Below, piece by piece: positions 23,786 to 32,988 of a DNA stretch of 50,334 bases. Each line of letters opens with the position of its first letter. The first letter of the stretch is position 1. The DNA lies in contig MERI01000199.1 of NCBI GenBank assembly GCA_001772005.1, positions 1 to 50,334 on the forward strand. The letters run 5' to 3'. The notes under the pieces are model-generated. The model worked only from the letters and a program-made list of their open reading frames with translations, searched no databases and was not told where the DNA came from. The translations under genes and the position numbers were made by a program. This stretch comes from Betaproteobacteria bacterium RIFCSPLOWO2_12_FULL_62_58 (GTDB lineage: Bacteria > Pseudomonadota > Gammaproteobacteria > Burkholderiales > SG8-41).

Positions 23786-24544
23786 ATGAGCTCGCACAAC
23801 AAAGTCGCCGTCGTCACGGGCGCGGGCACCGGCATCGGCAGGGCGGCTGCGCTGGCGCTGCTGAAAGACGGCTATCGCGTCGCGCTTGCCGGCCGCCGCA
23901 AGGAACCGCTGGAGCAGACGGTGAAGGACGCCGGGCCGGCGGGCGCGCGGGCGCTGGCCGTTCCCACCGACGTCAGCAACCTGGAATCCGTGAAAGCCCT
24001 GTTCGCGGCGACGGTGGAGAAATTCGGACGCGTGGACGTGCTGTTCAACAACGCCGGCACCAACGCGCCGGGAATTCTTTTCGAGGACCTTGCTTACGAG
24101 AAATGGAAAGCGGTGGTGGAAACCAATCTCACCGGCATGTTCCTGTGCGCGCAGGAAGCGTACCGGCACATGAAGAACCAGGACCCGCGCGGCGGGCGTA
24201 TCATCAACAACGGCTCGATATCGGCCCACTCGCCGCGGCCTGACTCGGCGCCCTACACCGCCACCAAGCACGGGGTCACCGGCCTCACCAAGACCATCTC
24301 GCTCGACGGGCGGAAATACGACATCGTGTGCAGCCAGATCGACATCGGCAACGCCATGACCAGCCTCGCATCGAGAATGGCAAAAGGCGTCAAGCAGGCG
24401 AATGGCTCCATTGCAGTGGAGGCGATGATGGACGTGGCGCACGTCGGCGAAGCCGTGCGCTACATGGCGAGCCTGCCGCTGGAGGTGAACGTGCAGTTCA
24501 TGACCATCATGGCGACCAAGATGCCCTTCGTCGGCCGCGGTTGA
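23786..24544 (+). CDS. SDR family oxidoreductase
   Basis: 252 residues from ATG 23786 with GGAGG upstream. The cofactor loop is TGAGTGIG (complete), followed by NNAGT. Catalytic Ser, Tyr and Lys are seen in [23 protein letters not shown]. Length is normal. The C-terminus departs from the usual INVDGG ending ([17 protein letters not shown]), as in a known betaproteobacterial subgroup. Substrate is unknown. The gene stands alone, convergent with hisG. Confidence 0.9.
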   Translation: MSSHNKVAVVTGAGTGIGRAAALALLKDGYRVALAGRRKEPLEQTVKDAGPAGARALAVPTDVSNLESVKALFAATVEKFGRVDVLFNNAGTNAPGILFEDLAYEKWKAVVETNLTGMFLCAQEAYRHMKNQDPRGGRIINNGSISAHSPRPDSAPYTATKHGVTGLTKTISLDGRKYDIVCSQIDIGNAMTSLASRMAKGVKQANGSIAVEAMMDVAHVGEAVRYMASLPLEVNVQFMTIMATKMPFVGRG

Positions 24545-24616
24545 CTTACTTCAGCGCGCGGAGCGGTGCGGGCGTTCCCGCGGACAATCGGTGCCGGTCG
24601 AGGTTGAGGACGTGAG

Positions 24617-25501
24617 CTACTCGACGATCTTGTTGATCGGCAACTCGATGACGCCGCGGGCGCCCGCTTCGTAAAGACGCGGAATCAGCTCCCGCACGGT
24701 CTTTTCTTCGACGACGGTGCTCATGTCCACCCAATCCGGGTCGGCGAGCGTGGAGACCGTGGGCGTCGCCAGTGCCGGCAGTATCCTCAGCACCGCATCG
24801 ACTTTCCCCCGCGGTACGTTCATCGACAGCAGCACACGCGTGGCGGCGGCGATCGCCCCTTTGAGCAGCATCAGCAGGCGGTCGATCTTGGCGCTCTTCC
24901 AGCCGTCCTTGAGGGCGTCGCGGTGGGCGATGAAGCGCGGCGTGCTTTGCAATACCACGTCCATGATCTTGAGGTTGTTGGCCCGCAGCGACGAGCCCGT
25001 CTCGGACACATCCACGATGGCATCGGCCAGGATCGGCGGTTTGACTTCCGTCGCCCCCCAGGAGAACTCGACGCTCGCATTCACGCCGTGTTGCGCCAGG
25101 AAACGCCGGGTCATACCCACCGCTTCGGTGGCGATGCGGCGGCCTTCGAGGTCCTTCACCGTATGAAATGGAGAGTCTTCCTTGGACGCCAGCACCCAGC
25201 GCACGACGCCATAATTCGGCCACGGCGCCCGCAGGTCGGCCAGTTCCGCCACATCGGCGTCGTTCTCCAGAATCCAATCCAGGCCGGTGATAGCGCAGTC
25301 GAGTATGCCCTGGCCAACGTAGCGGGCCATCTCCTGCGGCCGGATCAGGATGCACTGGATCTCTGGATCATCGATGTCCGGATAGTAGGACCGGCCGGAG
25401 ATGCGCAAGTCGTAGCCGGCGCGGACGAAAAGCTTCTGGGTCGTTTCCTGCAAGCTGCCCTTGGGAATGCCAAGGCGCAATTGGCTGGTCTTGTCGTTCA
25501 T
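24617..25501 (-). CDS. hisG: ATP phosphoribosyltransferase, long-form HisG
   Basis: 294 residues from ATG 25501. [18 protein letters not shown] and the [10 protein letters not shown] region match the catalytic phosphoribosyltransferase domain. [20 protein letters not shown] is the PRPP-binding loop. The extra C-terminal domain (about 215-294) ending [14 protein letters not shown] is the ACT-like regulatory domain of the long form. The enzyme joins PRPP to ATP in the first step of histidine synthesis. It is not next to other his genes. In many betaproteobacteria a short HisG with HisZ serves the his operon, so this may be a second enzyme or act in another pathway. Confidence 0.85.
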   Translation of the reverse strand: MNDKTSQLRLGIPKGSLQETTQKLFVRAGYDLRISGRSYYPDIDDPEIQCILIRPQEMARYVGQGILDCAITGLDWILENDADVAELADLRAPWPNYGVVRWVLASKEDSPFHTVKDLEGRRIATEAVGMTRRFLAQHGVNASVEFSWGATEVKPPILADAIVDVSETGSSLRANNLKIMDVVLQSTPRFIAHRDALKDGWKSAKIDRLLMLLKGAIAAATRVLLSMNVPRGKVDAVLRILPALATPTVSTLADPDWVDMSTVVEEKTVRELIPRLYEAGARGVIELPINKIVE

Positions 25502-25746
25502 GTTCCGTATCCCTTCTGCGATGAATTGTTCAGGCGCTTGCCTCGCGGCGCGCGTGGTCCGGCGCAAACCGCGATTATGCCATCCCGAAGTTGCCCTCGA
25601 CCCATGCCGCTTGGCTGTCGCAAGCAACACCTGATTCTTTCGCAGTGCGCCGTTCATCCAGCCCGAAAAGTCGATATGATGATGCCCGGCGCAAAACCGT
25701 GCCGGAGCCGGCGATGCTTGCATCGCTCGAAATTCAAGGAGAGTTC

Positions 25747-26727
25747 ATGAAAGTCTGTGTGTTTGGCGCGGGCGCGGTGGGCGGCCACGTCGCCGCGCGG
25801 CTGTCGGCGGCGCAAGCCGACGAGGTCTCAGTGGTGGCGCGCGGCGCGCGGCTGCAAGCGATCCGCGAGCGCGGCCTGACCTTGCACTCGGCTGGCGCAG
25901 TGATCAAGGCAAAGCCCGCGATCGCGACGGACGATCCATCCCAGCTTCCGCCGCAGGACCTGATCGTGGTGACATTGAAGGCGCCCGCCCTCCCCGACGC
26001 CGCCGAATCGCTGGCGCGGCTGCTTGCGCCCGCGGGCTGCGCGGTCTTTCTCATCAATGGCATCCCGTGGTGGTGGCCGCATGGACTACCCGGCGCAGGC
26101 AGCACCCTGCCGCTTCTCGACCCGGAAGGAAAACTCTGGACGCGGCTCGGGCCGGAAAAGGCGCTCGGGTGCGTGGTCTATTCGCCGAACGACATGGAGG
26201 CACCGGGCGTCATCATCCACATCGGCGGCAACCGCTTCGTCATGGGGGAGCCGGATGGGTCGTCGAGCGCGCGCCTCAACGCCGCGGTCGAGTTGTTCAA
26301 TCGCGGCGGACTCGTGGCGGAAGCGGCGGCCGACGTGCGCCGCGAGATCTGGCGCAAGCTCGTATCCAACGCCTCCGGCAACCCGCTCTCCGCGCTCACC
26401 GGCCTCATGCTGGGCGAGATCGGCGCGGACGCGGAGCTGCGCCGGGTGATGGCAGACATGATGCGCGAGACGCTCGCGGTCACCGCAGCGCTCGGCTGGG
26501 ACCTGCGCTCGGAAATGGACGTGGAGAGAATCGCGATGCGCCCCGGCCGCAAGCCGGATATTCGTTCATCGATGTTGCAGGACGTGCTGCTGAAGCGGCC
26601 GCTGGAAGTTGAAGCGCAGCTCGGTCAGATCCAGGCATTCGCGCGCGAAGCGGGAGTCGCCGTGCCCACTATCGACATCATCCTGCCCCTGCTGCGCGGG
26701 CTCGACCGGTCATTGAGATCGTCCTGA
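25747..26727 (+). CDS. 2-dehydropantoate 2-reductase family protein
   Basis: 326 residues from ATG 25747 behind AAGGAG. The N-terminal Rossmann loop is CVFGAGAVGGHVAARL. The C-terminal ApbA/PanE domain contains WRKLVSNASGNPLSALTG, with the conserved Lys and Asn of the active site, and DIRSSMLQDVLLKRPLEVEA, whose SSMLQD segment is typical. The family includes true ketopantoate reductases of pantothenate synthesis and many paralogs acting on other 2-keto acids. It has no pan neighbours, so I leave the symbol blank. It ends four bases before the convergent YeeE/YedE gene. Confidence 0.88.
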   Translation: MKVCVFGAGAVGGHVAARLSAAQADEVSVVARGARLQAIRERGLTLHSAGAVIKAKPAIATDDPSQLPPQDLIVVTLKAPALPDAAESLARLLAPAGCAVFLINGIPWWWPHGLPGAGSTLPLLDPEGKLWTRLGPEKALGCVVYSPNDMEAPGVIIHIGGNRFVMGEPDGSSSARLNAAVELFNRGGLVAEAAADVRREIWRKLVSNASGNPLSALTGLMLGEIGADAELRRVMADMMRETLAVTAALGWDLRSEMDVERIAMRPGRKPDIRSSMLQDVLLKRPLEVEAQLGQIQAFAREAGVAVPTIDIILPLLRGLDRSLRSS

Positions 26728-26731
26728 GCGG

Positions 26732-27952
26732 TTAGAGCAACGTGAATTTTTCGGTGGATTCGTTGTAGCGCACCAGCGCATACCAGAGCAGCAAACCGGC
26801 GCCACCGGCGAGCAGGGCCCAACCCCAACCGTCGAACATCACCGGGAAGTAAGCCTGGAAGCCAAGTCGAGTGTCTTCGATCTCTTCCAACGTCATCTCC
26901 TTGACAATGAGGCCGTGTTTCTTAAGCACCGCGCTGGCGATCGAGCCCGACCAGGCGAAGAAAAATATGGCGACCCACAGTTTGATGTGTCCCTCCCCCA
27001 TGCGCCACAGCGAACCCGAGGCACAGCCTCCGGCGAAGATCATGCCGATGCCGAACACCACTCCGCCCAGCAGCGAGCCGACCCAGAACGTGGCCGGAAT
27101 GGCGATGTAGGGATCGATTACCTTATTGTGGAACAGCAGCAAAGCAATCGGAATCGCAACTGCCAGACCCAGGATGTTCGCCTTGGTCATCTCACCTTCC
27201 GCCGTCATGAAGGGTTCGCGGAAAGCGCGCGCGAAGCATAGACGCGAGCGATGCATGATGAATCCCATGGCGAAGCCTGAAAGAATGATTATTCCCCGCG
27301 CAGCCAATTTTTCGTTTGCGGCGTAATACCATTGCGCCGCCCAGGCGATGATCGCCAAGACCACGCCGAAACCGATCCAGGGAAAGATGGACACGACGCC
27401 CGCCGGCAGGTTCACCGTCGGGGGCGCCTGCATGCCCCACTCGATGTGGTCGAGCGTCCACAACAGCAGTTTCAAACCGAGCGCGGCGCCAAGGAGAAGT
27501 CCCGCCCACATCGCCCAGCCGGCAGGCGACGAATGAATCAGCGGGGTGAAAAAACCACCCGTGGTGCAGCCGCCGGCAAGGGTGGCACCCAAACCCATGA
27601 AACAGCCGCCAAGTGCGGCCCAGATATATTCCAATTTGGGTGGCCGGCTGACCTGAAATTGGCGCGACAGCAGCGCAGCACAGAAAGCGCCCAGCACCAG
27701 CGTGATGTTCATCAGCGACATACGATGGAGAAGGGGTCCCTCCAGGGTTTCCGGCAGCTCCAGCGCTGGCCCCAGGCCGATCAGGCTGTTGAACCAGTCG
27801 CCCCACAACTTGAGGCCACCGAACACGCCCCAGAACAGGCCGCTGAGCATCAGGCCTACGATCACCGCGACCAGGAGGATGCTGCCGAGATAAGGCGACC
27901 ACCCCTCGACGAAAATGTTGTCGTAGTCCGCCCTGAAACCCACCGCTGACAA
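26732..27952 (-). CDS. YeeE/YedE family sulfur transporter
   Basis: 406 residues with many membrane helices. The family's cysteine motifs are present in both halves: LGATLAGGCTTGGFF, RSRLCFARAF and GMIFAGGCASGSLWRMGEG. These line a pore that, in studied members, passes thiosulfate or similar sulfur anions. It is the third gene of the run octaheme cytochrome, cytochrome b, YeeE/YedE, with 51 bases to the preceding stop. Import of the sulfur compound handled by the cytochromes is a reasonable inference. Confidence 0.88.
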   Translation of the reverse strand: MSAVGFRADYDNIFVEGWSPYLGSILLVAVIVGLMLSGLFWGVFGGLKLWGDWFNSLIGLGPALELPETLEGPLLHRMSLMNITLVLGAFCAALLSRQFQVSRPPKLEYIWAALGGCFMGLGATLAGGCTTGGFFTPLIHSSPAGWAMWAGLLLGAALGLKLLLWTLDHIEWGMQAPPTVNLPAGVVSIFPWIGFGVVLAIIAWAAQWYYAANEKLAARGIIILSGFAMGFIMHRSRLCFARAFREPFMTAEGEMTKANILGLAVAIPIALLLFHNKVIDPYIAIPATFWVGSLLGGVVFGIGMIFAGGCASGSLWRMGEGHIKLWVAIFFFAWSGSIASAVLKKHGLIVKEMTLEEIEDTRLGFQAYFPVMFDGWGWALLAGGAGLLLWYALVRYNESTEKFTLL

Positions 27953-28003
27953 CGCGTTGCTCTTCTACGTTTTGCTGCCGTAATGCGCCGTGGTTCTAAT
28001 CAC

Positions 28004-28666
28004 TTAACTTGCGTTCGCCGGCTCGCCGCGGACGCCGTCCTGCGACGGTTCCCGCCCCGGTTCGTGGTCCAGATCCTCCCAGCCGGTGATCATCGCCTTG
28101 ATGTGGGCCAGCGGCGTATGGCCCGTGGTGGCGAGGTAGATGTGGCCGGTCAGGAAAACCAGCATCATGAAAGCCGCCGCGGTATGCACCAGCGCGATCG
28201 CGCCGAGTGTCAGGCCGGCAAGAGCGGCGATTCCCGACGTCGCGAGATCGTTGTAGTAAAGGTAGAGCAGACCGCTCACCCAGATCAGCGGGTTGATGAA
28301 CAACTTGACCATGAGATATGCCAGGCGCTGCAGGGGGTTGTGTTTGCTCAACCGGGTGACACGGAAAGGATGCGGCGCATCGGTGAAAATCCCGACCACG
28401 TAATACCTCATTACGGCGAGGATCCTGTCGGTGGTCGGGATGTATTGCTTCCATTCGCCGGGGGTGAAGTGCCAGAAGATCGCGAACACCCACAGCCCGA
28501 TCAACGTCCACGCCGCCGTAGTGTGCAGGTTCGCCGCCTTTTCCCAGCCAAACAGTAGGTAGGTGCCGTGGACCTCGAAGCCGGTCAGCAGCATCAACAC
28601 GATGAGCGCGGCCTGAGTCCAGTGCCAGAATCGCTCGAAGCGCTTGAAGATGTAAACGCGTGCCAT
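28004..28666 (-). CDS. Cytochrome b/b6-type membrane subunit
   Basis: 220 residues from ATG 28666 with an AGGAGG site. Four or more hydrophobic segments carry histidines suited to heme b ligation: FKRFERFWHWTQAALIVL, GTYLLFGWEKAANLHTTAAW, IFWHFTPGEW and VHTAAAFMMLVFLTGHIYLA. It resembles thiosulfate-reductase and hydrogenase cytochrome b subunits (Ni_hydr_CYTB group) that link quinones to periplasmic c-type partners. It starts 13 bases after the octaheme cytochrome gene, so the two almost certainly form one complex. Confidence 0.88.
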   Translation of the reverse strand: MARVYIFKRFERFWHWTQAALIVLMLLTGFEVHGTYLLFGWEKAANLHTTAAWTLIGLWVFAIFWHFTPGEWKQYIPTTDRILAVMRYYVVGIFTDAPHPFRVTRLSKHNPLQRLAYLMVKLFINPLIWVSGLLYLYYNDLATSGIAALAGLTLGAIALVHTAAAFMMLVFLTGHIYLATTGHTPLAHIKAMITGWEDLDHEPGREPSQDGVRGEPANAS

Positions 28667-28679
28667 GATCGGCGCCTCC

Positions 28680-30173
28680 TTATTTCTTGCGCTTGAACGC
28701 GATGAAGCGGCCCAGGCCGTGGCCAACAACGCCGAGCAGTGTAAGGACCGCCATAATCCAGCCGGTGGTCTCGAGCCAGCCCGCATGATCGCTGCCGCGG
28801 CCAGAAATGTAGATGCCGGACACCTTCTCGAGACGGCCGCCGGATGCGTGGCAGTCGCGGCAACGCAGGGAGTCCTTGGCCGGCGCCACCATGTGAGTGA
28901 TGGGCCACATGCTCTCGGTCGTGACAAAATCAACCTTGCCCGAGAACGGCGCGCCGACCGAGGCCATGCCGACCGCAACGGCGTTCTCCCAATTGAAGTT
29001 TGTCCAGAAGGCAGTGTCGTCGTTGCCCGCCATGTGCAGCACCGCCAGCGACTTGTTTACCGGGTCATAGGCTTGCCGGCCGCGGAACACCTTGACCGGC
29101 CATATCATCGACTTTCCGTCGGTGGCGCTGCCTTCGAAGTGGCTGATTCGGGTGGGCTGGTCGCTGTTCTCGACCTTGTCGCCGAACAAGGTGTATTTCA
29201 CCTTGCCGTTGAACCACATGTATTCGGGCACGACGTTCTCGGCCAGAACGAAGTCGCCTTTAGCGGCGGTGTAGATGACGTGACCCTTGGCGTCCTTCTT
29301 GATCAGGGGCTTGCCGTCTGGCCCCATCTTGCCGGCGGTCGACCAGTCCCACGACATCTTGGTGGGAACGCCGCCGCGTGCGTATGCAGGGATATGGCAC
29401 GTCTGGCAGGCCACTTTGTCGGTGTGATCGTTGAGCTTGGCAAGTTTCGCTTGGTGCGGCGCCTGGCCGTGGCAGGCCTGGCAGGTGGCGCGACTGAAGT
29501 TGTTGCCCGTCGCGTCCATGTGCACATCGAGCGCCTTGTCCGGCGCCTCGAGCGAACTGTCCAGGTCGCCGTGCTTGACGCCATCGCCACCACCGCCAAA
29601 GAAGTGGCAGGCGCCGCAGGTGTCACGACTGGTCTTGGCGATACCCTGCGCTATTGCCTTCAGGTCGATTGCCTTGACTATCTTGCCCGAACCGGGAGGG
29701 AACTCCGTCGCATTGGTGACAACGTTTCCGGCGAAACCTGGCGGCTTCTTGTAGTTGCCCGTGGTGTCATGGCAGACCAGGCAATCGACGTTTTCTTCCG
29801 AGGTGAAGTCGAATTGGTCATCTTTCCAGCCATAGCCGATATGGCAGGTGGCGCAGTACGCGTAGTTCGAGGCCACCGAGGTACAGAAGTTGTTGATGAC
29901 ATTCTTTTTGCCCAGGCGCTTGCCATCCGGATTCAGGAATTCCCACCTCCAGTGCTGGGTCCGATGAATCTGCTTGGAGGCCTCCGTGTGGCATGAGAGG
30001 CAGGCCTTGGTGACTTCCGGCCCGGACTTGAAATCCTGCTGCAGTGCCTTGAATTTGCTGTGATCGGAGGTGGACTTGAACAACTTTGCCGATGCCGGAT
30101 CGCGCGCGGCATGTGGCGCAGGGGCGAGGAGCATGGAAGCCATTACGGCAACCATGAATATCCCGGTGCGCAT
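28680..30173 (-). CDS. Octaheme tetrathionate-reductase-family cytochrome c
   Basis: 497 residues from ATG 30173 (GGAGAGG upstream). A signal peptide (about 1-22) leads to a periplasmic domain. Seven CXXCH heme sites are visible: residues 58, 107, 131, 186, 231, 256 and 438. An extra Cys97 in NNFCTSVASNYAYC, just before the second site, may take part in an eighth attachment, since this family binds eight hemes with one lysine-ligated heme at the active site. A C-terminal helix (about 471-491) anchors it to the membrane. Relatives reduce tetrathionate, nitrite or hydroxylamine in vitro; the physiological substrate is unsettled. It forms an operon with cytochrome b and YeeE/YedE. Confidence 0.88.
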   Translation of the reverse strand: MRTGIFMVAVMASMLLAPAPHAARDPASAKLFKSTSDHSKFKALQQDFKSGPEVTKACLSCHTEASKQIHRTQHWRWEFLNPDGKRLGKKNVINNFCTSVASNYAYCATCHIGYGWKDDQFDFTSEENVDCLVCHDTTGNYKKPPGFAGNVVTNATEFPPGSGKIVKAIDLKAIAQGIAKTSRDTCGACHFFGGGGDGVKHGDLDSSLEAPDKALDVHMDATGNNFSRATCQACHGQAPHQAKLAKLNDHTDKVACQTCHIPAYARGGVPTKMSWDWSTAGKMGPDGKPLIKKDAKGHVIYTAAKGDFVLAENVVPEYMWFNGKVKYTLFGDKVENSDQPTRISHFEGSATDGKSMIWPVKVFRGRQAYDPVNKSLAVLHMAGNDDTAFWTNFNWENAVAVGMASVGAPFSGKVDFVTTESMWPITHMVAPAKDSLRCRDCHASGGRLEKVSGIYISGRGSDHAGWLETTGWIMAVLTLLGVVGHGLGRFIAFKRKK

Positions 30174-30237
30174 TATTAGCCTCTCCATTTGTAAAGAAGC
30201 GGCTTTGAAGGCTGTTGTGGCAGCCACTCAAGGTAGC

Positions 30238-30286
30238 GAGGGTAATGCTAGGCGCGATGGAATTACGATGTCTTGAGGTATATCAA
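30238..30286 (-). promoter_or_regulatory. Candidate FNR-type class II promoter for the octaheme operon
   Basis: On the minus strand TTGATATACCTCAA (30286 to 30273) matches the FNR/Anr/Dnr site TTGAT-N4-ATCAA with one mismatch. A TAGCAT -10-like hexamer lies at 30250-30245. A start of transcription at about 30238 would place the site centre exactly at -41.5, the classic position for FNR activation. The region is AT-rich in a GC-rich genome. The operon start codon is 65 bases further downstream. Confidence 0.6.
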
Positions 30287-30341
30287 TATATCCGTATTTA
30301 CTTATATTTCAGCACCGACACGACTTATTGGACGAAGAACA

Positions 30342-32015
30342 CTACGCCAACAACGGCTTATAGCGAATCCGATGCGGCTTGTCGGCGTCGTCACCCAGGC
30401 GCTTGCGCCGATCTTCGAGGTAGTCAGCGTAGTTTCCTTCAAACCACACCGCCTGGCTGTCGCCCTCGAACGCGAGCATGTGCGTGGCGATGCGGTCCAG
30501 AAACCAGCGGTCGTGCGAGATCACCACCGCGCAGCCGGGGAAGTCCAGGAGCGCCTGCTCCAGCGCGCGCAGCGTTTCCACATCAAGGTCGTTGGTCGGC
30601 TCATCGAGCAGCAGCACGTTGCCGCCGCTCTTGAGGACCTTCGCCAAGTGCACGCGGTTTCTTTCGCCGCCTGACAGCTCCCCGACGGGCTTTTGCTGGT
30701 CGGCGCCCTTGAAGTTGAAGCGCGCAACGTAGCCGCGGCTCGACGTCGAGTAGTTACCGACCTGGATGGTGTCCAGCCCGTCGGAGATTTCTTCCCACAC
30801 GTTCTTGCCGGCGTCGAGCGCGTCGCGGCTCTGGTCCACGCAGGCGAGCTTGACCGTCTCGCCCACGCGGAGGGTCCCGGCGTCAAGTTTTTCGCGCCCC
30901 ATGAGCACGCGGAACAGCGTGGTCTTGCCCGCGCCGTTGGGGCCGATCACGCCGACGATGCCGCCGGGCGGGAGCCGGAACGAAAGGCCGTCGAACAGCA
31001 GGTTGCCGCCAAAGGATTTCTTCAGCCCCTCCGCCTCGATGACGAGCCCGCCCAGATGGGGCCCGGGCGGAATGTAGATTTCGTTGGTCTCGTTGCGCTT
31101 CTGCGTTTCCTGCGAAGCGAGTTCCTCGAAGCGCGCGAGGCGCGCCTTGCTCTTTGCCTGCCGGGCTTTCGGGTTGGCGCGCACCCATTCGAGCTCCTGT
31201 TGCATCGTCTTGATGCGCGCGGATTCCTGCTTGGCCTCGATCTCGAGGCGCTGTTCCTTCTGCTCCAGCCATGACGAATAGTTGCCCTCCCACGGGATGC
31301 CGTAGCCGCGGTCGAGCTCGAGGATCCAGCCCGCCACGTTGTCGAGGAAGTAACGGTCGTGCGTGACGGCGATCACGGTCCCGGGGTAGCGCTCGAGGAA
31401 CTGCTCCAGCCACTGCACCGAGAGCGCGTCGAGGTGGTTGGTCGGCTCGTCAAGCAGGAGCATGTCCGGCTCGGACAGCAGCAGGCGGCACAATGCCACG
31501 CGCCTGCGCTCGCCGCCCGAAATTTTGGTCACGTCGGCGTCCCACGGCGGCAGCCGCAGGGCGTCGGCCGCCACTTCGAGCTTGCGATCAAGCTCCCAGC
31601 CGTTCACGGCATCGATCTTCGCCTGCAGCTCGCCCTGCTGCTCGAGCAGCCGGTTCATTTCCTCGTCTTCCATCGGTTCGGCGAAGCGGTCGCTGATGGC
31701 GTTGAACTGGTTGATGATCTCCATCGTCTCCACGACACCCTCTTCCACATTGCCGCGCACGTCCTTCGCGGGATCGAGCCGCGGCTCCTGCGGCAGGAAA
31801 CCGACGCGCATGTCGGGCATAGGTACGGCTTCGCCTTCAAAGTCCGTGTCCACCCCGGCCATGATCTTGAGCAGGCTCGACTTGCCCGAGCCGTTCAAGC
31901 CCAGCACGCCGATCTTGGCGCCGGGGAAGAAGGAGAGCGAAATGTCCTTGAGAATGACGCGCTTGGGGGGCACGACCTTGCCGACCCGGCGCATGGTGTA
32001 AACGTATTGGGCCAT
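30342..32015 (-). CDS. ettA: Energy-dependent translational throttle protein EttA (ABC-F)
   Basis: 557 residues from ATG 32015, the length of E. coli EttA. Two ABC domains are present: Walker [10 protein letters not shown] (39-47) with signature SGGERRR and Walker [12 protein letters not shown], then Walker [10 protein letters not shown] with signature LSGGERNR and [11 protein letters not shown]. The start [22 protein letters not shown] and end [10 protein letters not shown] are diagnostic for EttA. It binds the ribosomal E site and gates the first peptide bond according to ATP/ADP level. It is divergent from the Ub-Mut7-C gene. Confidence 0.95.
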   Translation of the reverse strand: MAQYVYTMRRVGKVVPPKRVILKDISLSFFPGAKIGVLGLNGSGKSSLLKIMAGVDTDFEGEAVPMPDMRVGFLPQEPRLDPAKDVRGNVEEGVVETMEIINQFNAISDRFAEPMEDEEMNRLLEQQGELQAKIDAVNGWELDRKLEVAADALRLPPWDADVTKISGGERRRVALCRLLLSEPDMLLLDEPTNHLDALSVQWLEQFLERYPGTVIAVTHDRYFLDNVAGWILELDRGYGIPWEGNYSSWLEQKEQRLEIEAKQESARIKTMQQELEWVRANPKARQAKSKARLARFEELASQETQKRNETNEIYIPPGPHLGGLVIEAEGLKKSFGGNLLFDGLSFRLPPGGIVGVIGPNGAGKTTLFRVLMGREKLDAGTLRVGETVKLACVDQSRDALDAGKNVWEEISDGLDTIQVGNYSTSSRGYVARFNFKGADQQKPVGELSGGERNRVHLAKVLKSGGNVLLLDEPTNDLDVETLRALEQALLDFPGCAVVISHDRWFLDRIATHMLAFEGDSQAVWFEGNYADYLEDRRKRLGDDADKPHRIRYKPLLA

Positions 32016-32136
32016 GAGTTTCCGCGGATTGAAAAATGCGAAAGCATAGCGGAAAGTGGGGGATTGCGCCTCAGCACGTTGCTCTCGGCGACCCCCGGGA
32101 CGTGAAAAGCCTGATTCATTTATTCGATTTCGCCTC

Positions 32137-32865
32137 ATGGCTACCGCGACGTTCCGCTTTCACGGCGAGCTGGCGGAATTTCTCGCCCGCGAGCGGCGCG
32201 GCGTTGCGTTTGACCAGGCGTGCGCACGCGCGGCCACCGTCAAGCACGCGATCGAATCGCTTGGCGTGCCGCACACCGAAGCCGGGCGGCTGACGGTGAA
32301 CGGCCAGCCGGCAACCCTCGCGCGCATCGTGCGCGAGGGCGATGTTATTGAAGTTTTTCCCCACGAACCCGCTGATGCCGCGACGGATGACAGGCCGGAC
32401 TTCGTCGCCGACGCCCATCTCGGCGGACTTGCACGGATGCTGAGGATGCTCGGGTTCGACACGCTCTACGACAACGCGATCGCCGACCGCGAAATCCTCG
32501 AACTCGCCGCCCGCGAACGCCGTGTCATACTCACCCGCGACCGCGAACTGCTGAAATGCCGGGAGGTGATGCACGGCTGCTTCGTGCATGCGAGGAAACC
32601 CGAGGTCCAGCTGAAGGAAGTCGTCGCGAGGTACGACCTCGCGCGCCGCATGCGACCTTTCACGCTATGCCTGCACTGCAACCTGCGCCTTGAGGCGGTC
32701 GAGAGGAGCGTAGCGAAGGAGCGTGTTCCCGAGCGCATTGCCCTGCGCTATACGGAGTTCATGCGCTGCCGGGGCTGCGAGGGCATCTACTGGCAGGGCT
32801 CGCACTGGGAGCGGATGCGCGAGATGCTCGGCGTTTCGCTCGCCATACCGATTCCCGCGCTCTAG
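32137..32865 (+). CDS. Ub-Mut7-C / Mut7-C RNase domain protein
   Basis: 242 residues from ATG 32137. Residues about 1-80 form a ThiS/MoaD-like beta-grasp domain ([13 protein letters not shown]...[22 protein letters not shown]). A Mut7-C RNase domain of PIN-like fold follows ([23 protein letters not shown], with [11 protein letters not shown]), having the acidic residues expected of the active site. A zinc ribbon (CLHC...CRGC) lies near the C-terminus. The protein family is widespread but poorly characterised; RNA cleavage is predicted. It shares a 121-base divergent promoter region with ettA. Confidence 0.85.
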   Translation: MATATFRFHGELAEFLARERRGVAFDQACARAATVKHAIESLGVPHTEAGRLTVNGQPATLARIVREGDVIEVFPHEPADAATDDRPDFVADAHLGGLARMLRMLGFDTLYDNAIADREILELAARERRVILTRDRELLKCREVMHGCFVHARKPEVQLKEVVARYDLARRMRPFTLCLHCNLRLEAVERSVAKERVPERIALRYTEFMRCRGCEGIYWQGSHWERMREMLGVSLAIPIPAL

Positions 32866-32988
32866 CCGCAGGCGTTCCGCTCCAGCGATGACGCCCGGGG
32901 GCGCCGTTTTCCGTGGGAAGACGGCCGGCTTGGGCAGCGGTAAGATAGACGCAAACTTTTGCCTACAGCCCAACCTCCGGGTCATCGC

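Noticed and set aside
28665-29996. 443-codon plus-strand frame
   Set aside because: It is antisense to the octaheme cytochrome gene, which shows seven heme motifs.
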